Position numbers and translations under genes: made by a program | The notes under the pieces: generated by a model | Database searches by the model: none | The model's input: the letters and a program-made list of their open reading frames with translations, nothing else | What the model was told of the DNA's origin: nothing | Assembly: GCA_964590955.1 (NCBI GenBank) | Contig: CAZPYT010000004.1 | Span: 1 to 46,416 of the forward strand | Length of the DNA: 46,416 nucleotides | Direction: 5' to 3' | Source of the DNA: CAZPYT01 sp964590955 | GTDB lineage: Bacteria > Patescibacteriota > WWE3 > UBA101185 > UBA10185 | In this document: positions 16,253-25,250 of the stretch, one piece after another | How positions within the stretch are numbered: position 1 is the first letter of the stretch | How the letters are laid out: every line of letters begins with the position of its first letter

Positions 16253-17445
16253 TGTAATTCCTCATAAATATAAGCCATCGCTGCCAGAGATACTTGTTTT
16301 TGCAATCTAAAATCATCGGTTGCATCAGATATTTTACCAAAAGTTTGTAGGTTAATTGTCGTAATTTCCGGAGGAGCCTTAAATGGTATGGCTTTCGTCC
16401 ATGGATGTTTACCCAGTGCTTCTTCAATTTCCGGTAAATCAACTCCTTCACCAAAAAGATAAATATTTGGAGCAAAAGTTTTTACACCTGTAAAATCCGC
16501 AAATGCCAGGGACAATCCGTCCAGCCAAATTTCTGCTGTCTCGTTAATATGCTCTTGGATTAGCGTGCTTTCTGAATTTGAAAGTTCACCTTTTTCATAG
16601 GTTTCAATGACTCTGTGGGCTTCTTCAAATGTTATTCCCATAACTCTACTAATTTCATCTACGAAGTGCTTTTTCCCTATGTGCAAACTTTTATTTGCAA
16701 CAACGGCACCTCCAAAAACAACCCCGATGCTGGTAAAATCGGACCCGATTTCAAGAAGAACCATGTCAGTAGCTTCGTAGTGTGAATCTTTCATAGCTTT
16801 TACCAGCGCAAAATTTTGAGTTGTTATCGCGGCTAAATTCAAGCCCAATTTTTTAAAAAGCTTTTTAATATTTTCAACATGATAAACAGGGCAGTACGCT
16901 GTGTACATTGCCATTTCCGCGACACGTCCGCTATGACCTAAAAGTGTATCTACTTTATGATCGTCAATTTTTGTATATACATTCGATGATGTGATCATTT
17001 GAAAATCTGTGTCTGAGTTACCGGTATTTTCGAGATTTTTATTTTGGATATCTATATAAGCCGAGTCTAAAATTTTCTGTTCAAACTCGTCTATTTCTTT
17101 AGGTACAATTTGGCTGGTATCCGGTCTTGTTACTTTTGCGGTGGTAACGGTTTCAATTACGAGGTCCGTGGAAATCCCATAAATAACATCTTTTATAGGA
17201 GTTTCAGTATTTTGTGTTGCTTTTTTATAGGCTTGTTCCAGAGCAGCTGCTACTGTTTCAAAATCGACAATACTGCTGTTTCTTACTGCGCCTTCTTCCA
17301 CTTGTTGAGTCCCGCTGCCAATAATTTTCAAACTGCCATTCTCTTTGTAAAAAGTTAACATACGCACCGCAGCAGAATCTATTTCAAGAGTAATAAACTT
17401 ATTATCGTTTTTAGTATATTTATTTAAAAAGGGTATTTTGAACAT
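16249..17445 (-). CDS. PilM/FtsA-like actin-fold ATPase
   Basis: 398 residues of the FtsA/PilM/SHS2-containing actin family. An N-terminal amphipathic stretch (FKIPFLNKYTKND) is followed by FITLEIDSAAVRMLTFY (phosphate 1-like), KDVIYGIS (SHS2 region), VLLEIGSDFTSIGVVFGG (phosphate 2-like) and NIYLFGEGVDLPEIEEAL (adenosine motif). PilM anchors PilN at the inner face in type IV pili; here pilN and pilO are 19 kb away at 36126-37326. The gene sits between the charged-protein gene and the baseplate-J-like gene, so it more likely serves this cluster, perhaps as its cytoplasmic scaffold. Family membership is clear; role is inferred. Confidence 0.75.
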   Translation of the reverse strand: MFKIPFLNKYTKNDNKFITLEIDSAAVRMLTFYKENGSLKIIGSGTQQVEEGAVRNSSIVDFETVAAALEQAYKKATQNTETPIKDVIYGISTDLVIETVTTAKVTRPDTSQIVPKEIDEFEQKILDSAYIDIQNKNLENTGNSDTDFQMITSSNVYTKIDDHKVDTLLGHSGRVAEMAMYTAYCPVYHVENIKKLFKKLGLNLAAITTQNFALVKAMKDSHYEATDMVLLEIGSDFTSIGVVFGGAVVANKSLHIGKKHFVDEISRVMGITFEEAHRVIETYEKGELSNSESTLIQEHINETAEIWLDGLSLAFADFTGVKTFAPNIYLFGEGVDLPEIEEALGKHPWTKAIPFKAPPEITTINLQTFGKISDATDDFRLQKQVSLAAMAYIYEELQ

Positions 17446-17493
17446 TGTTTTGATTATACATTATTTGTGTTTTGTGTGGTTTTGGGAGTTTTT

Positions 17494-17844
17494 TTAGTCA
17501 TCTGTTCTGAGATCATCGTCGAGTTCTGCAATTTCTAGTGGTGACAAGCCTTTACGATCAAAATCGTCTTCCTCTAGTACGGCGTGATACTTTGGTTTCT
17601 TTCTCTTACTTTTTTGTTGCGGACTTTGTTTATTAGGGGCAAAATCAGCTAATACTTGTTTTTCGTTTTCTTCTGCAGCTTCGATACGTTTCTCCTCCAA
17701 AACTTCTTTTTCTTTTTCTCTATCTAAAGCTTCCTGTTTTTTACTATCCTCCTCACTATTAGTATCTGTTTCAATGATTTCTGTATTCTTTTTCTCTACC
17801 GTTTCATCTTGTTCAACAATGCTAACCAAATCCTGATTGTTCAT
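17494..17844 (-). CDS. Charged, probably disordered protein; likely C-terminal part of the 1033-residue protein by frame change
   Basis: 116 residues from the first ATG, extremely rich in Glu and Lys (EEDSKKQEALDREKEKEV), with a basic patch KSKRKKPKYH and an acidic end (LDDDLRTDD). No domain recognised. The same frame stays open for about 115 nt upstream of the ATG and reads as plausible protein (ELRRKAVEELTHTLIDANEP, then AIRIKEIEWI), but has no ATG, GTG or TTG there. That frame is -1 relative to the 1033-residue gene, which stops at 17928. Either a programmed or accidental -1 shift joins the two, or a base is missing in the assembly, or a rare start codon is used. Evidence for expression from ATG 17844 alone is weak. 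Confidence 0.55.
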   Translation of the reverse strand: MNNQDLVSIVEQDETVEKKNTEIIETDTNSEEDSKKQEALDREKEKEVLEEKRIEAAEENEKQVLADFAPNKQSPQQKSKRKKPKYHAVLEEDDFDRKGLSPLEIAELDDDLRTDD

Positions 17845-17927
17845 TATCCATTCGATTTCTTTTATGCGAATAGCCGGTTCGTTTGCATCAATTAAAGTAT
17901 GTGTAAGTTCTTCAACTGCTTTTCGTC

Positions 17928-20900
17928 TTAATTCTTTTCTGTTTGTTGTTTGTATTTTTCTTGTATCTCGTAGATTAAGCGCAGACGATTTTCATTCGTG
18001 AAACTTTTTTCGAATCTCTCTTCTCGTTTTGATTTTTCTTTGTTTGTATTGTCGCTATCTTCTACATCCTGTAACACTTCAGTAGTTTCTTTGGGCGTTT
18101 CTCCTGTGCGCATTATTGGGGGAATGTTTACGCCGCCTTCAAGGTCCTCCTCTTGTTTTTGTGGTCTTGTGATTTTGGTGCGATAACTAACCATTCTATT
18201 TTGTTCCACATTTTCTGCGTCAGATTCTATAATGTCTTCTTCTTCAGGTGTTGTAGATTTAGCCATTAGCACTATTGCCTTCCCATCATTTACTACTTTG
18301 TCATCACTGTCATCCACTATACCTAGCACTTTCTCTATTTCGCTTACCTCTTCACCTTGTTTGAATTTTCCGAACTTAGTCATTAAAGTTTTTTCAGGTG
18401 GTGTTAAATCTCTTTCGTTTGTTTCTGCAAGTAGTCTAATTACTTCATTTATTGCTCTTTGTCGCTCTGCCTCCCCCTCAATATCAGCAAACCCTGCTAG
18501 TATATTCCTCCTTGCCTCTGTATGAAATGGTTTAAGTTGTTTTTCTCTTTCTCTAGCATCATCTATAAAAAAGATAGCGTATTCGTTTTCATGTTCAATT
18601 TCTCTGTAAAAAATATAATAGGTGCCGTCATCTAATTCCTTACGGCTTATTTCATCTTCTTTTTTGTAGTATTTTCTAAGCTCGCGTGGCCCCGGCTCTG
18701 GTACCCTTTCTTTCAAAAGTGCGTCAGCTGCAGCAATACGCGCATCTTTTGATAAAGTCGGATCCAGTTCCGCATTAATCTGTGCTAGTAGGCGCATTCT
18801 TTCAATATATTGTTCAGGTTCAATAGGCAGCCCGTCTTCTGGATATGGTTTTAATGTTTCTGCAGCTTCACCTGCAGGTTCTTCAGCAGTTGCTACAGCA
18901 TTTTCCCTCAAAACCTGTTCTTTCAACGTATAAGCCTCATTTGCTACCTCTTCATACTCCGCCGCAGTTATATTCAACCCAAAATTTCTCATAATATCAA
19001 ATACGTGCGCTTTTGCATCTAAAACACCAAATCTTGAAGAACACACTTCAATTTTCGCGGACAATTCCGCAATTACTCGAATTTCCATATTTCTCAAATC
19101 ATTCATTAAAAGGTTTGGAAAATTTCGATGGTTGAAAATTTCCGTAGCCACATTTCTCAACACGCTTTCAGCCATGTGCATTTCAAATGTGACATTATTC
19201 ACTTCAGTGAACAATGTTTGATGCCATTCCAGCGACCCTTCCCCATAACCATAATTGTTTCTTACTCTTTGCTCTGCTATTTGTTTATATCTTTCGGTAT
19301 TTCCGTAATTATCTGCAAAGGTTCTGAACATTTCCATTCCTCTTTCCAATAATCTTCCATCAGTTTGTTCATCCCAAGCATCACCGAAGCTTTCTCTCGA
19401 ATCGGTGTAAATCTGATTGATAGTATTTCGTTGTCTTATCATATCTATTTTGTCAGAAGGTGACTCCACTGTATTTTTTCTCATATGTTCTTTTGGATCA
19501 TATTCAAACCCTTGTTCGCGCCATTTTGTTTCTGCTGTTTGAAGTGCTGTTTTCCAGCCTATATATGTTTTTGCGTCTACAACGAGTCTCTTAGGTTCAC
19601 CTCTCTGTAATATTGTGACGCCGTACTTAACTCTGGTTGTTATTTCTGTATTGTTTGCATCAAACACTCTTCCGTCAGGTGTTTTTATAATTGGTTTGGC
19701 AAAAGGTTTTCCATCAATACTGTTCACAACATCTGCAGCCCGAAGTTGTTCTATACCTTCCACGCATTCTTCTAAAGATCTGTAATTGGCAGAAAATAGT
19801 GTTTTTGTCATCCAGGGGTTGTCTTCTTTGGCATAGGCAACTCCAGGTGTGTTTCTTAGCTTTTCTTCTTGGCGTATTGTGATGTGCACTCTTTGTACGT
19901 CCACTTCTTTTCTTACTGTAACCCCCTCTGTATTTTTAGTTTCTTTTATAGCTTTTTCATTGATATTTAGTATTGATTGTTTTGTTTGGTGGTATCCTTC
20001 TTTTTTCCAAAACCAGGTTCCTGTTTTTTCCCAAAGATTGTCTCCGGAAGTTGCGTCTAATACACCCTCAGGCACTTTAACTGCTTGAGCCAATGCCTCC
20101 CATGTACTATTTTTTGTATTGTAGTCTCTTCGCCATTTCGGAACTGTTTCTGTTTTTGACCAAGTTGTTTCGTCAATAATTTCTACAAGTTTTTCAAATG
20201 CTGTGTCTGTTTGTTTTTCTAGCGCGTTTAACTGCTCTTTTAAATTGGGGAAGTTTGCATATTCTGTTAATGTGTTATCCGCCACGAGGGTCTCCGGAAT
20301 TGTTTTTTCAAACTGACCAATAAACTGACGCATTGGTAAAGGGCCCAATTTTCTTACAGTAGCTAATTCATTAGTTAATTCATCAATTCTTTCCGGTTTA
20401 AGCTTCCCCTCAAGTTTTTGTTTAAATTCTGCTACATCTTCAGGACGTTCTTCTCTAGTTTTCGAAGCTATCATTCTTTCGAGAATTACTTTAGTATGAA
20501 AAGTCGCGCCGTCGTCAGGTTCCAGCAGTTTATCAACTACCTGCAGCGTAGCCATTACTTGTTCTTTATGTATACGCAGCAGTTCTTCTGCCACATTCTC
20601 GGGCAGCTCTTTTAAAATATCCGCAGTTTCAGGATCAGCCTCTCTATTTTCTAATCGTCCTACCCATTCTTTTACATCTGTTTGAATATTTGTGAGTAAT
20701 GTTTTTTCATCATCAGACACACCTCTACCTGATTCCAGTCTTTCTTTTATTTTTGCATCGATTCTATCAACAACCACAGCTACCGGAATGTCGGCTCTAT
20801 CTTCTTCCACTTTATAATTTTCATAAAGTCTTTTTACCAGGGGGATGCTTTCAAGTTCTGCAGCTCTATCTCCGGCAGCTACTGCTGCCTCAACTTGTTT

Positions 20901-21029
20901 GATTATGTTTTCCGGGAGGTCTCTCAAAGCATCAGGGTTTATTTCGCTAACCGGTGTTGCCAACAAAGAATCAATATCCGTAGCTCTTTCTATAGAATGT
21001 GTATTTTCAGCAACCGCTGCTAAAGCCAT
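17928..21029 (-). CDS. Large uncharacterised helical protein of the ATPase cluster
   Basis: 1033 residues, no signal peptide or transmembrane segment, mostly helical and very charged. Three parts can be seen. Residues 1-310 are Glu/Lys-rich helices. Residues about 310-560 are less charged with many aromatic residues (LWEKTGTWFWKKEGYH, YIGWKTALQTAETKW). Residues about 560-800 are long helices (ERYKQIAEQRVRNNYGYGEG, AESVLRNVATEIFNHRNFPN). The last 150 residues are acidic and look disordered. I recognise no catalytic motif or family. It begins 14 nt after the stop of the TraG/VirD4-like ATPase gene, so the two products probably work together. It may be the cytoplasmic scaffold or substrate adaptor of that ATPase. 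The end may continue in another frame into the next gene. Confidence 0.75.
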   Translation of the reverse strand: MALAAVAENTHSIERATDIDSLLATPVSEINPDALRDLPENIIKQVEAAVAAGDRAAELESIPLVKRLYENYKVEEDRADIPVAVVVDRIDAKIKERLESGRGVSDDEKTLLTNIQTDVKEWVGRLENREADPETADILKELPENVAEELLRIHKEQVMATLQVVDKLLEPDDGATFHTKVILERMIASKTREERPEDVAEFKQKLEGKLKPERIDELTNELATVRKLGPLPMRQFIGQFEKTIPETLVADNTLTEYANFPNLKEQLNALEKQTDTAFEKLVEIIDETTWSKTETVPKWRRDYNTKNSTWEALAQAVKVPEGVLDATSGDNLWEKTGTWFWKKEGYHQTKQSILNINEKAIKETKNTEGVTVRKEVDVQRVHITIRQEEKLRNTPGVAYAKEDNPWMTKTLFSANYRSLEECVEGIEQLRAADVVNSIDGKPFAKPIIKTPDGRVFDANNTEITTRVKYGVTILQRGEPKRLVVDAKTYIGWKTALQTAETKWREQGFEYDPKEHMRKNTVESPSDKIDMIRQRNTINQIYTDSRESFGDAWDEQTDGRLLERGMEMFRTFADNYGNTERYKQIAEQRVRNNYGYGEGSLEWHQTLFTEVNNVTFEMHMAESVLRNVATEIFNHRNFPNLLMNDLRNMEIRVIAELSAKIEVCSSRFGVLDAKAHVFDIMRNFGLNITAAEYEEVANEAYTLKEQVLRENAVATAEEPAGEAAETLKPYPEDGLPIEPEQYIERMRLLAQINAELDPTLSKDARIAAADALLKERVPEPGPRELRKYYKKEDEISRKELDDGTYYIFYREIEHENEYAIFFIDDAREREKQLKPFHTEARRNILAGFADIEGEAERQRAINEVIRLLAETNERDLTPPEKTLMTKFGKFKQGEEVSEIEKVLGIVDDSDDKVVNDGKAIVLMAKSTTPEEEDIIESDAENVEQNRMVSYRTKITRPQKQEEDLEGGVNIPPIMRTGETPKETTEVLQDVEDSDNTNKEKSKREERFEKSFTNENRLRLIYEIQEKYKQQTEKN

Positions 21030-21043
21030 AATACAAATTATAC

Positions 21044-23479
21044 CTAAAATGGAATTTTTTTAAACAAAGAAGGTTTTTCTTCATCAGGTTTAGGTTCATC
21101 AAATCCCGCGCGCTGATTTATATAAGACTCTACTTCTGCAATAGGTACGCCATATTTCATACGCGAATTGAATTTTATCTGTTCCGAAACTTCACGACTA
21201 ACAGGAACATTTGTATGTATAACATCCCAAGGTACACTAATAGAAAACGGCTGTGAAGGGTGGCCGTTTACCAGTAATCGCACATATGCATTACCAATAG
21301 CCAACCCTGAAATATCTCTTTTTTCAAAAGTTGGCTTAAAATACTGTTCCAGATATTCTGCATCATCTGCCCCAACTCTAAATGTACACATAGATCCCAC
21401 GTTTCCAAAAATGGCGTTTTTAATTTCATCTGATAATTGTGCAATAAATTGGTGCGCTACTGTTAAATTTAATTTGTATTTTCTTGCCTCAGACAAAATG
21501 GTTTCAAAATCAGGTGTGGCAAAATTTTGAAATTCATCAACATACAAATAAAAGCTTGGAAAGTCTTGGCCCTGTTCAATAAGCTTATGTCGTGCTAAAG
21601 CGGTGCTTAATATTTTCGGTACCAGCAATAATCCCAAGAAGTCAGAATTTTCCTCACCAATTTTTCCTTTTGCCAAATCAACCAGCAATATTTTCTTTTC
21701 TGACATCACGCGTGACAAATTGAATGCAGATTTAGGTTGTCCTATTATGTTTCGCATTAGTCGATCGGTAACAAATTTATCGAATTTAGAAACGAAATAA
21801 CCCATTTTTTCCGACTTGTGATAGTCAGTGGTTTTTGCCATTTCGTCCGTCCAGAATCTTTTTACAAGCGGATCTGTAATTTTATCAATAAAGTTTTGTG
21901 CGTACTTGTTATCGATTAGTAATCTCAAAACATCCACCATTGTACTTGTTGGGTCCACCATTGCTGTTAACATGACATTTCTAATTGCACGCTCAAGTTG
22001 TGGTCCCATAATACCTGAATGATTAGGGTCATAAAGTTTATATAACAGAGCAATAAATGCGTTTATAACCATGTGCTTGTCTTCTTCTGATTCGGCTTCA
22101 AGCATATTTAATCCCATAGGTCTGTCGGTGTCGGCAACATTCCAGTAGATAACATCATTTACTCTTTCCGGTGGCATTTTTTGCAGCAAATCTTGTACAT
22201 CTGTACCGTGTGGGTCAATAACCGCTACTCCTTCACCGTTTTTAATATCCTGTAATGCCATATATTTCAAAAGCTCTGATTTACCGGTACCTGTTTGCCC
22301 AATGATATAAAAATGTCTGGTACGGTCTTTTTCTTTCATATAAACCTGAGTTTTTACCCCTCGAAAGCTGCTTTCACCGATCCAAATACCTTCATGCGCT
22401 TCAGGTAGATTCGTTGGTGCGGATGCTCTTCTTGCCGTGAGCCATTGGATATTGGGTGTTTGCACATTCTTATTGGGGAAGTGAAATACCGTCGCCATTT
22501 CAGCTGTATTTAACACCGGGAGATTTTTATAAAAAGTTATTCCTAACATTGGTAAAAATATTTCTTTAGCACCAACTTTTCTGAAAATAAAGTTGTCAAT
22601 TATTCTTTTTTGAGCAAGCTGCGGAATGAACGCCCCTTTTAAAACAAGCTTGTTGTTATTTACATCAGAAAACTGTTCAAAACCGTTAGCTACATTGCTG
22701 ATATGCAGCTGAGATGTTTGGTTGTCTTCTGAAATAGACACGACTCTAATAGCCGTATCAAATCCGGGGCTGGCTAGCTTTTTTTCGACAGCTTCCACAT
22801 GCTTTTGATCAACATTATAGTGTTTCTCTGTATCTGCGGCTTTGTTTTTCAAGCCGTTTATGTAACCGCGTCCGGAACTTCTCCAATTTTCATTTGCGGG
22901 TGAAATAACAAATTGCACAGCTATGACCTCGTTTCCGGAGAGCTTACTCATAGAAGATGTTAGTAGATTTAGAGAATCAGTTTTTATATCCTCATACATT
23001 CTAAGTGGAAAGTAAGACGGTCCTCTAAATTTAAATTCTGCTGCATGTGTAAATTTGCCCCTATCCCAAACTTCATTTGGGTTAATGATGTCAATTTCGG
23101 CAGAAGGATACACGCCATTAATCTGCTTTTCCACATAAGTTGCTATTTCGTCAGGAACAACAACATAAAAACTAATACCCTCGCGTTTAGAGACTATCTC
23201 AAAAGAAACCCTGTACTGGCCTGTAAAAAGTGCTTTTAAACCCGGTTTTCTTAATCCGACTAAACTCGAGAAAAGATGCTCAGCTGCCTCAATTTCAATT
23301 TCATTGTCTGGAGGCATTTTAATCTGTAAAAAAGTAAGGTCAAACTCGTGCAGTTTTTCCATTTTTTTTCTTCTTAGTCTGACCAGAAAAATAACAAGTC
23401 CAAAAAATAAGAAAAACAATATGAGAGGCATCAACAACTCCAATAGTAGCGCATTTGTCATGTTAGGGTTTGTGGCCAT
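21044..23479 (-). CDS. VirD4/TraG-like membrane-anchored ATPase
   Basis: About 811 residues. An N-terminal outer stub and one transmembrane helix at about 14-34, then a cytoplasmic domain of about 300 residues without known motifs, then a RecA-like motor: Walker A GQTGTGKS at about 394-401, VAVIDPHGTDVQDLL, Walker B YLYVDEF at about 644-650 with the QNFATPDFETILSEARKY segment, and the FGNVGSMCTFRVGADDAEYL sensor region. This matches the TraG/VirD4/HerA type of coupling ATPase that moves DNA or protein across membranes. ATG 23479 is chosen since GAGGAGG ends 12 nt before it; the in-frame TTG at 23491 touches the Shine-Dalgarno. No relaxase or VirB set is nearby, so conjugation is not implied. 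Confidence 0.82.
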   Translation of the reverse strand: MATNPNMTNALLLELLMPLILFFLFFGLVIFLVRLRRKKMEKLHEFDLTFLQIKMPPDNEIEIEAAEHLFSSLVGLRKPGLKALFTGQYRVSFEIVSKREGISFYVVVPDEIATYVEKQINGVYPSAEIDIINPNEVWDRGKFTHAAEFKFRGPSYFPLRMYEDIKTDSLNLLTSSMSKLSGNEVIAVQFVISPANENWRSSGRGYINGLKNKAADTEKHYNVDQKHVEAVEKKLASPGFDTAIRVVSISEDNQTSQLHISNVANGFEQFSDVNNNKLVLKGAFIPQLAQKRIIDNFIFRKVGAKEIFLPMLGITFYKNLPVLNTAEMATVFHFPNKNVQTPNIQWLTARRASAPTNLPEAHEGIWIGESSFRGVKTQVYMKEKDRTRHFYIIGQTGTGKSELLKYMALQDIKNGEGVAVIDPHGTDVQDLLQKMPPERVNDVIYWNVADTDRPMGLNMLEAESEEDKHMVINAFIALLYKLYDPNHSGIMGPQLERAIRNVMLTAMVDPTSTMVDVLRLLIDNKYAQNFIDKITDPLVKRFWTDEMAKTTDYHKSEKMGYFVSKFDKFVTDRLMRNIIGQPKSAFNLSRVMSEKKILLVDLAKGKIGEENSDFLGLLLVPKILSTALARHKLIEQGQDFPSFYLYVDEFQNFATPDFETILSEARKYKLNLTVAHQFIAQLSDEIKNAIFGNVGSMCTFRVGADDAEYLEQYFKPTFEKRDISGLAIGNAYVRLLVNGHPSQPFSISVPWDVIHTNVPVSREVSEQIKFNSRMKYGVPIAEVESYINQRAGFDEPKPDEEKPSLFKKIPF

Positions 23480-23879
23480 GATGCTTTTCAACCTCCTCGA
23501 TAAAATGTTCTTCCTCTTTATCCGCTTCTTCTGTTAGTTTATCCGGGGTTTGATTAATAGGATGCAAGTGCAAAGGCTCTTCTGACTTATCAACTACTTT
23601 TGCTTGTATAGGTTTTGTTGCAACATCACTTAATGTAATTGACTGTTCTTCCTCAAGTCTGCTCTGAGGTACCGGTGTTTTAGCAAGCTCAGCTTGTGTT
23701 AATTTTTCATTTCTTACAATTTCTGTCGGATTTTTAGTTGTTTCCACAACAGGCATTCCTTCCGGGCCTGCACTGTAACGTGTTTGTTGTTGTTGATGTT
23801 CTTCTACTAAACTGTTTAGGCTAGCAAAATCATCATCAGTGTTTGTATTATTTTGATTTAGATTGTTTTGATCGTCCAT
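23463..23879 (-). CDS. Acidic, low-complexity protein preceding the ATPase
   Basis: 138 residues, Asn/Gln/Asp-rich at the start (QNNLNQNNTNTDDD), Pro/Thr-rich in the middle and Glu/His-rich at the end (EEEHFIEEVEKHHGHKP). No transmembrane segment; likely disordered. The 3' end overlaps the ATPase gene by 17 nt, and the GAGGAGG ribosome site of the ATPase lies inside it, so the two are coupled. A role as a flexible partner of the ATPase is inferred only from position. Confidence 0.6.
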   Translation of the reverse strand: MDDQNNLNQNNTNTDDDFASLNSLVEEHQQQQTRYSAGPEGMPVVETTKNPTEIVRNEKLTQAELAKTPVPQSRLEEEQSITLSDVATKPIQAKVVDKSEEPLHLHPINQTPDKLTEEADKEEEHFIEEVEKHHGHKP

Positions 23880-23940
23880 AGTGACCTAATTCTATCATTA
23901 GCCCAGTAACATTAAAACACTAAATGTAAAAAACAGCTAA

Positions 23941-24258
23941 TTATCTCAAGCCGGTAAACTTTTTTTTCTTATCTTTCACTTTTTGGGCGGAATCTTCCAA
24001 AACGTCTTCTACTTTATTCAAAAAGGTCTTAGTTGCATCTTGTGCTTTTTCCTCCAGATCATCGCGTACTTCTTCGTATTTTTCTCTTGCCTCAGTTTTA
24101 AATTTATCAAACTTTTCTTTACCTTCATCCATCAAGTCTTTTGATTGTTTTTTTAGTTTTTCCCTAGTTTCCTTACCTGAAGCCGGTGCATGCAGTAGTG
24201 CAACAATTGCCCCCACCACTGCCCCAAAAAATGCTCCTTTGATAAAATCTTTTTTCAT
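23941..24258 (-). CDS. YtxH-domain protein
   Basis: 105 residues. A Gly/Ala-rich membrane segment GAFFGAVVGAIVALLHAPASGKETREKL matches the YtxH signature (G-x-GA-x-GLLFAP-x-SG-x-x-TR). A Lys/Glu-rich amphipathic helix of about 65 residues follows and is probably coiled-coil. Such proteins are small membrane-anchored stress or envelope proteins of unknown mechanism. It starts 6 nt after the DUF948-like gene, and YtxH and DUF948 proteins often pair in Gram-positive genomes. Confidence 0.8.
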   Translation of the reverse strand: MKKDFIKGAFFGAVVGAIVALLHAPASGKETREKLKKQSKDLMDEGKEKFDKFKTEAREKYEEVRDDLEEKAQDATKTFLNKVEDVLEDSAQKVKDKKKKFTGLR

Positions 24259-24264
24259 AAATAA

Positions 24265-24498
24265 CTAATCCTCCTCACGTAAATTTTTAATTGCTTTTAT
24301 ACCCTTGATAATGCCCGTTACGACATTCAATGGGTTTGCTACTAAATTAGTGACATTTTCTACATCACCTAGTATTTGATTTGCTTTTTCGATTGTAGCC
24401 CTAAGTTCACGCAAAACCAGTACAACGTAAACACCTACTGCTACTAATGTAACTGTAAGAATTGAAAGTATAAAAATGTATAAAATTTGTAAGTCCAT
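24265..24498 (-). CDS. DUF948-like membrane protein
   Basis: 77 residues from ATG 24498: one transmembrane helix at about 5-30 (LYIFILSILTVTLVAVGVYVVLVL), then a helical segment RELRATIEKANQILGDVENVTNLVANPL typical of DUF948/YoxC proteins. The upstream ATG-like start at 24549 would extend into the promoter, so it was rejected. It is the first gene of the long cluster ending at ruvX and lies about 16 nt from its predicted transcription start. Confidence 0.7.
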   Translation of the reverse strand: MDLQILYIFILSILTVTLVAVGVYVVLVLRELRATIEKANQILGDVENVTNLVANPLNVVTGIIKGIKAIKNLREED

Positions 24499-24520
24499 AG
24501 GGCAGTTTTCTTGTATTTGA

Positions 24521-24549
24521 AGTATATAGGAGTTTTGTATGCGGTTCAA
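24521..24549 (-). promoter_or_regulatory. Promoter of the 24.5-to-14.3 kb cluster
   Basis: Minus-strand TTGAAC (24544-24549), a 17-bp spacer and TATACT (24521-24526). Predicted start about 24514. It lies back to back with the promoter of the accessory sortase gene. Confidence 0.6.
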
Positions 24550-24578
24550 GGCTCTTCGGGGGCGATTTGACCCGCGCG

Positions 24579-24607
24579 TTTACAAGCTATGGGATATGGC
24601 GTGTAAT
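24579..24607 (+). promoter_or_regulatory. Promoter of the accessory sortase gene
   Basis: TTTACA (24579-24584), a 17-bp spacer and TGTAAT (24602-24607), 5 of 6 matches each. The predicted leader is about 24 nt and contains the Shine-Dalgarno AAGGAGG 5 nt before ATG 24638. Confidence 0.55.
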
Positions 24608-24637
24608 AGCGGAAATCTTATGAAAAAGGAGGGAAAA

Positions 24638-25246
24638 ATGAGAAGATTTTTCCTATTTGTTTTGTTTACTTTTTTGGCGTCTTTGGCGTGCAATATTGCT
24701 GCAGACCCCGTTGACTCTGCACAGTCTTCTTTTCCTGCTGCAAGCACAGTCGAATCGAATGTCGTTTCTGCACAGTCTACAACAACAAGCCCGATATCTT
24801 TGTTCATTGGCGCAAACAGTTATTCTATTGAGCTTTATGAAGGAAGTGTAACTACAGATAGCTATAAAGTCACGTTGGGCATTTTCTCTTCCAAACCAAA
24901 CGCTATATGGTTACTTGGCCATAACAACTTGGTTGGTGCCGCCTTTCTTAAATTACAAGTAGGCGATGAGTTTTTTATTCATTTTCAGGACAGCCGCACC
25001 CAGTGGTACAAAGTCGACAGCATTAGAAGGTATCGTGCTATTACTCCGGAAAGTGACGGCACAAATCTAGTCGAAGTGTCATACCCTTCTTTGAACGATA
25101 TAACCGGTCAAGAAGAGGAACCCTTTTCCGTCAAAAATAAAGTATTGCAGGACGGTTATGTTACTTTGCAGACCTGTATATCGAAAGACGGTAACGGAAT
25201 TTGGGGTAGACTGTTCGTAATCGCAAAAAAAATAGAAACAAAATAA
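24638..25246 (+). CDS. Sortase-family transpeptidase, possibly lipid- or signal-anchored
   Basis: 202 residues. An N-terminal hydrophobic segment (FFLFVLFTFLASLAC) ends in a Cys at 18, only roughly like a lipobox since the -3 position is Ser. A Ser/Thr-rich linker follows. The catalytic domain carries His95 (LLGHNN), Cys180 in VTLQTC and Arg191 (WGRLFVIA), the three sortase residues in the correct order, plus FLKLQVGDEFFI as in other sortases. These enzymes cleave a sorting motif and join the protein to an amine. ATG 24638 is fixed by AAGGAGG 5 nt upstream; an earlier in-frame ATG at 24539 lies in the promoter. It is a one-gene unit with its own promoter and terminator. Its substrate is unknown; one candidate lies at 37504-38025. 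Confidence 0.75.
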   Translation: MRRFFLFVLFTFLASLACNIAADPVDSAQSSFPAASTVESNVVSAQSTTTSPISLFIGANSYSIELYEGSVTTDSYKVTLGIFSSKPNAIWLLGHNNLVGAAFLKLQVGDEFFIHFQDSRTQWYKVDSIRRYRAITPESDGTNLVEVSYPSLNDITGQEEEPFSVKNKVLQDGYVTLQTCISKDGNGIWGRLFVIAKKIETK

Positions 25247-25250
25247 CGAC

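Noticed and set aside
21044..23479. Integrated conjugative element based on the TraG/VirD4-like ATPase
   Set aside because: No relaxase, VirB4, integrase or attachment repeats are seen nearby.
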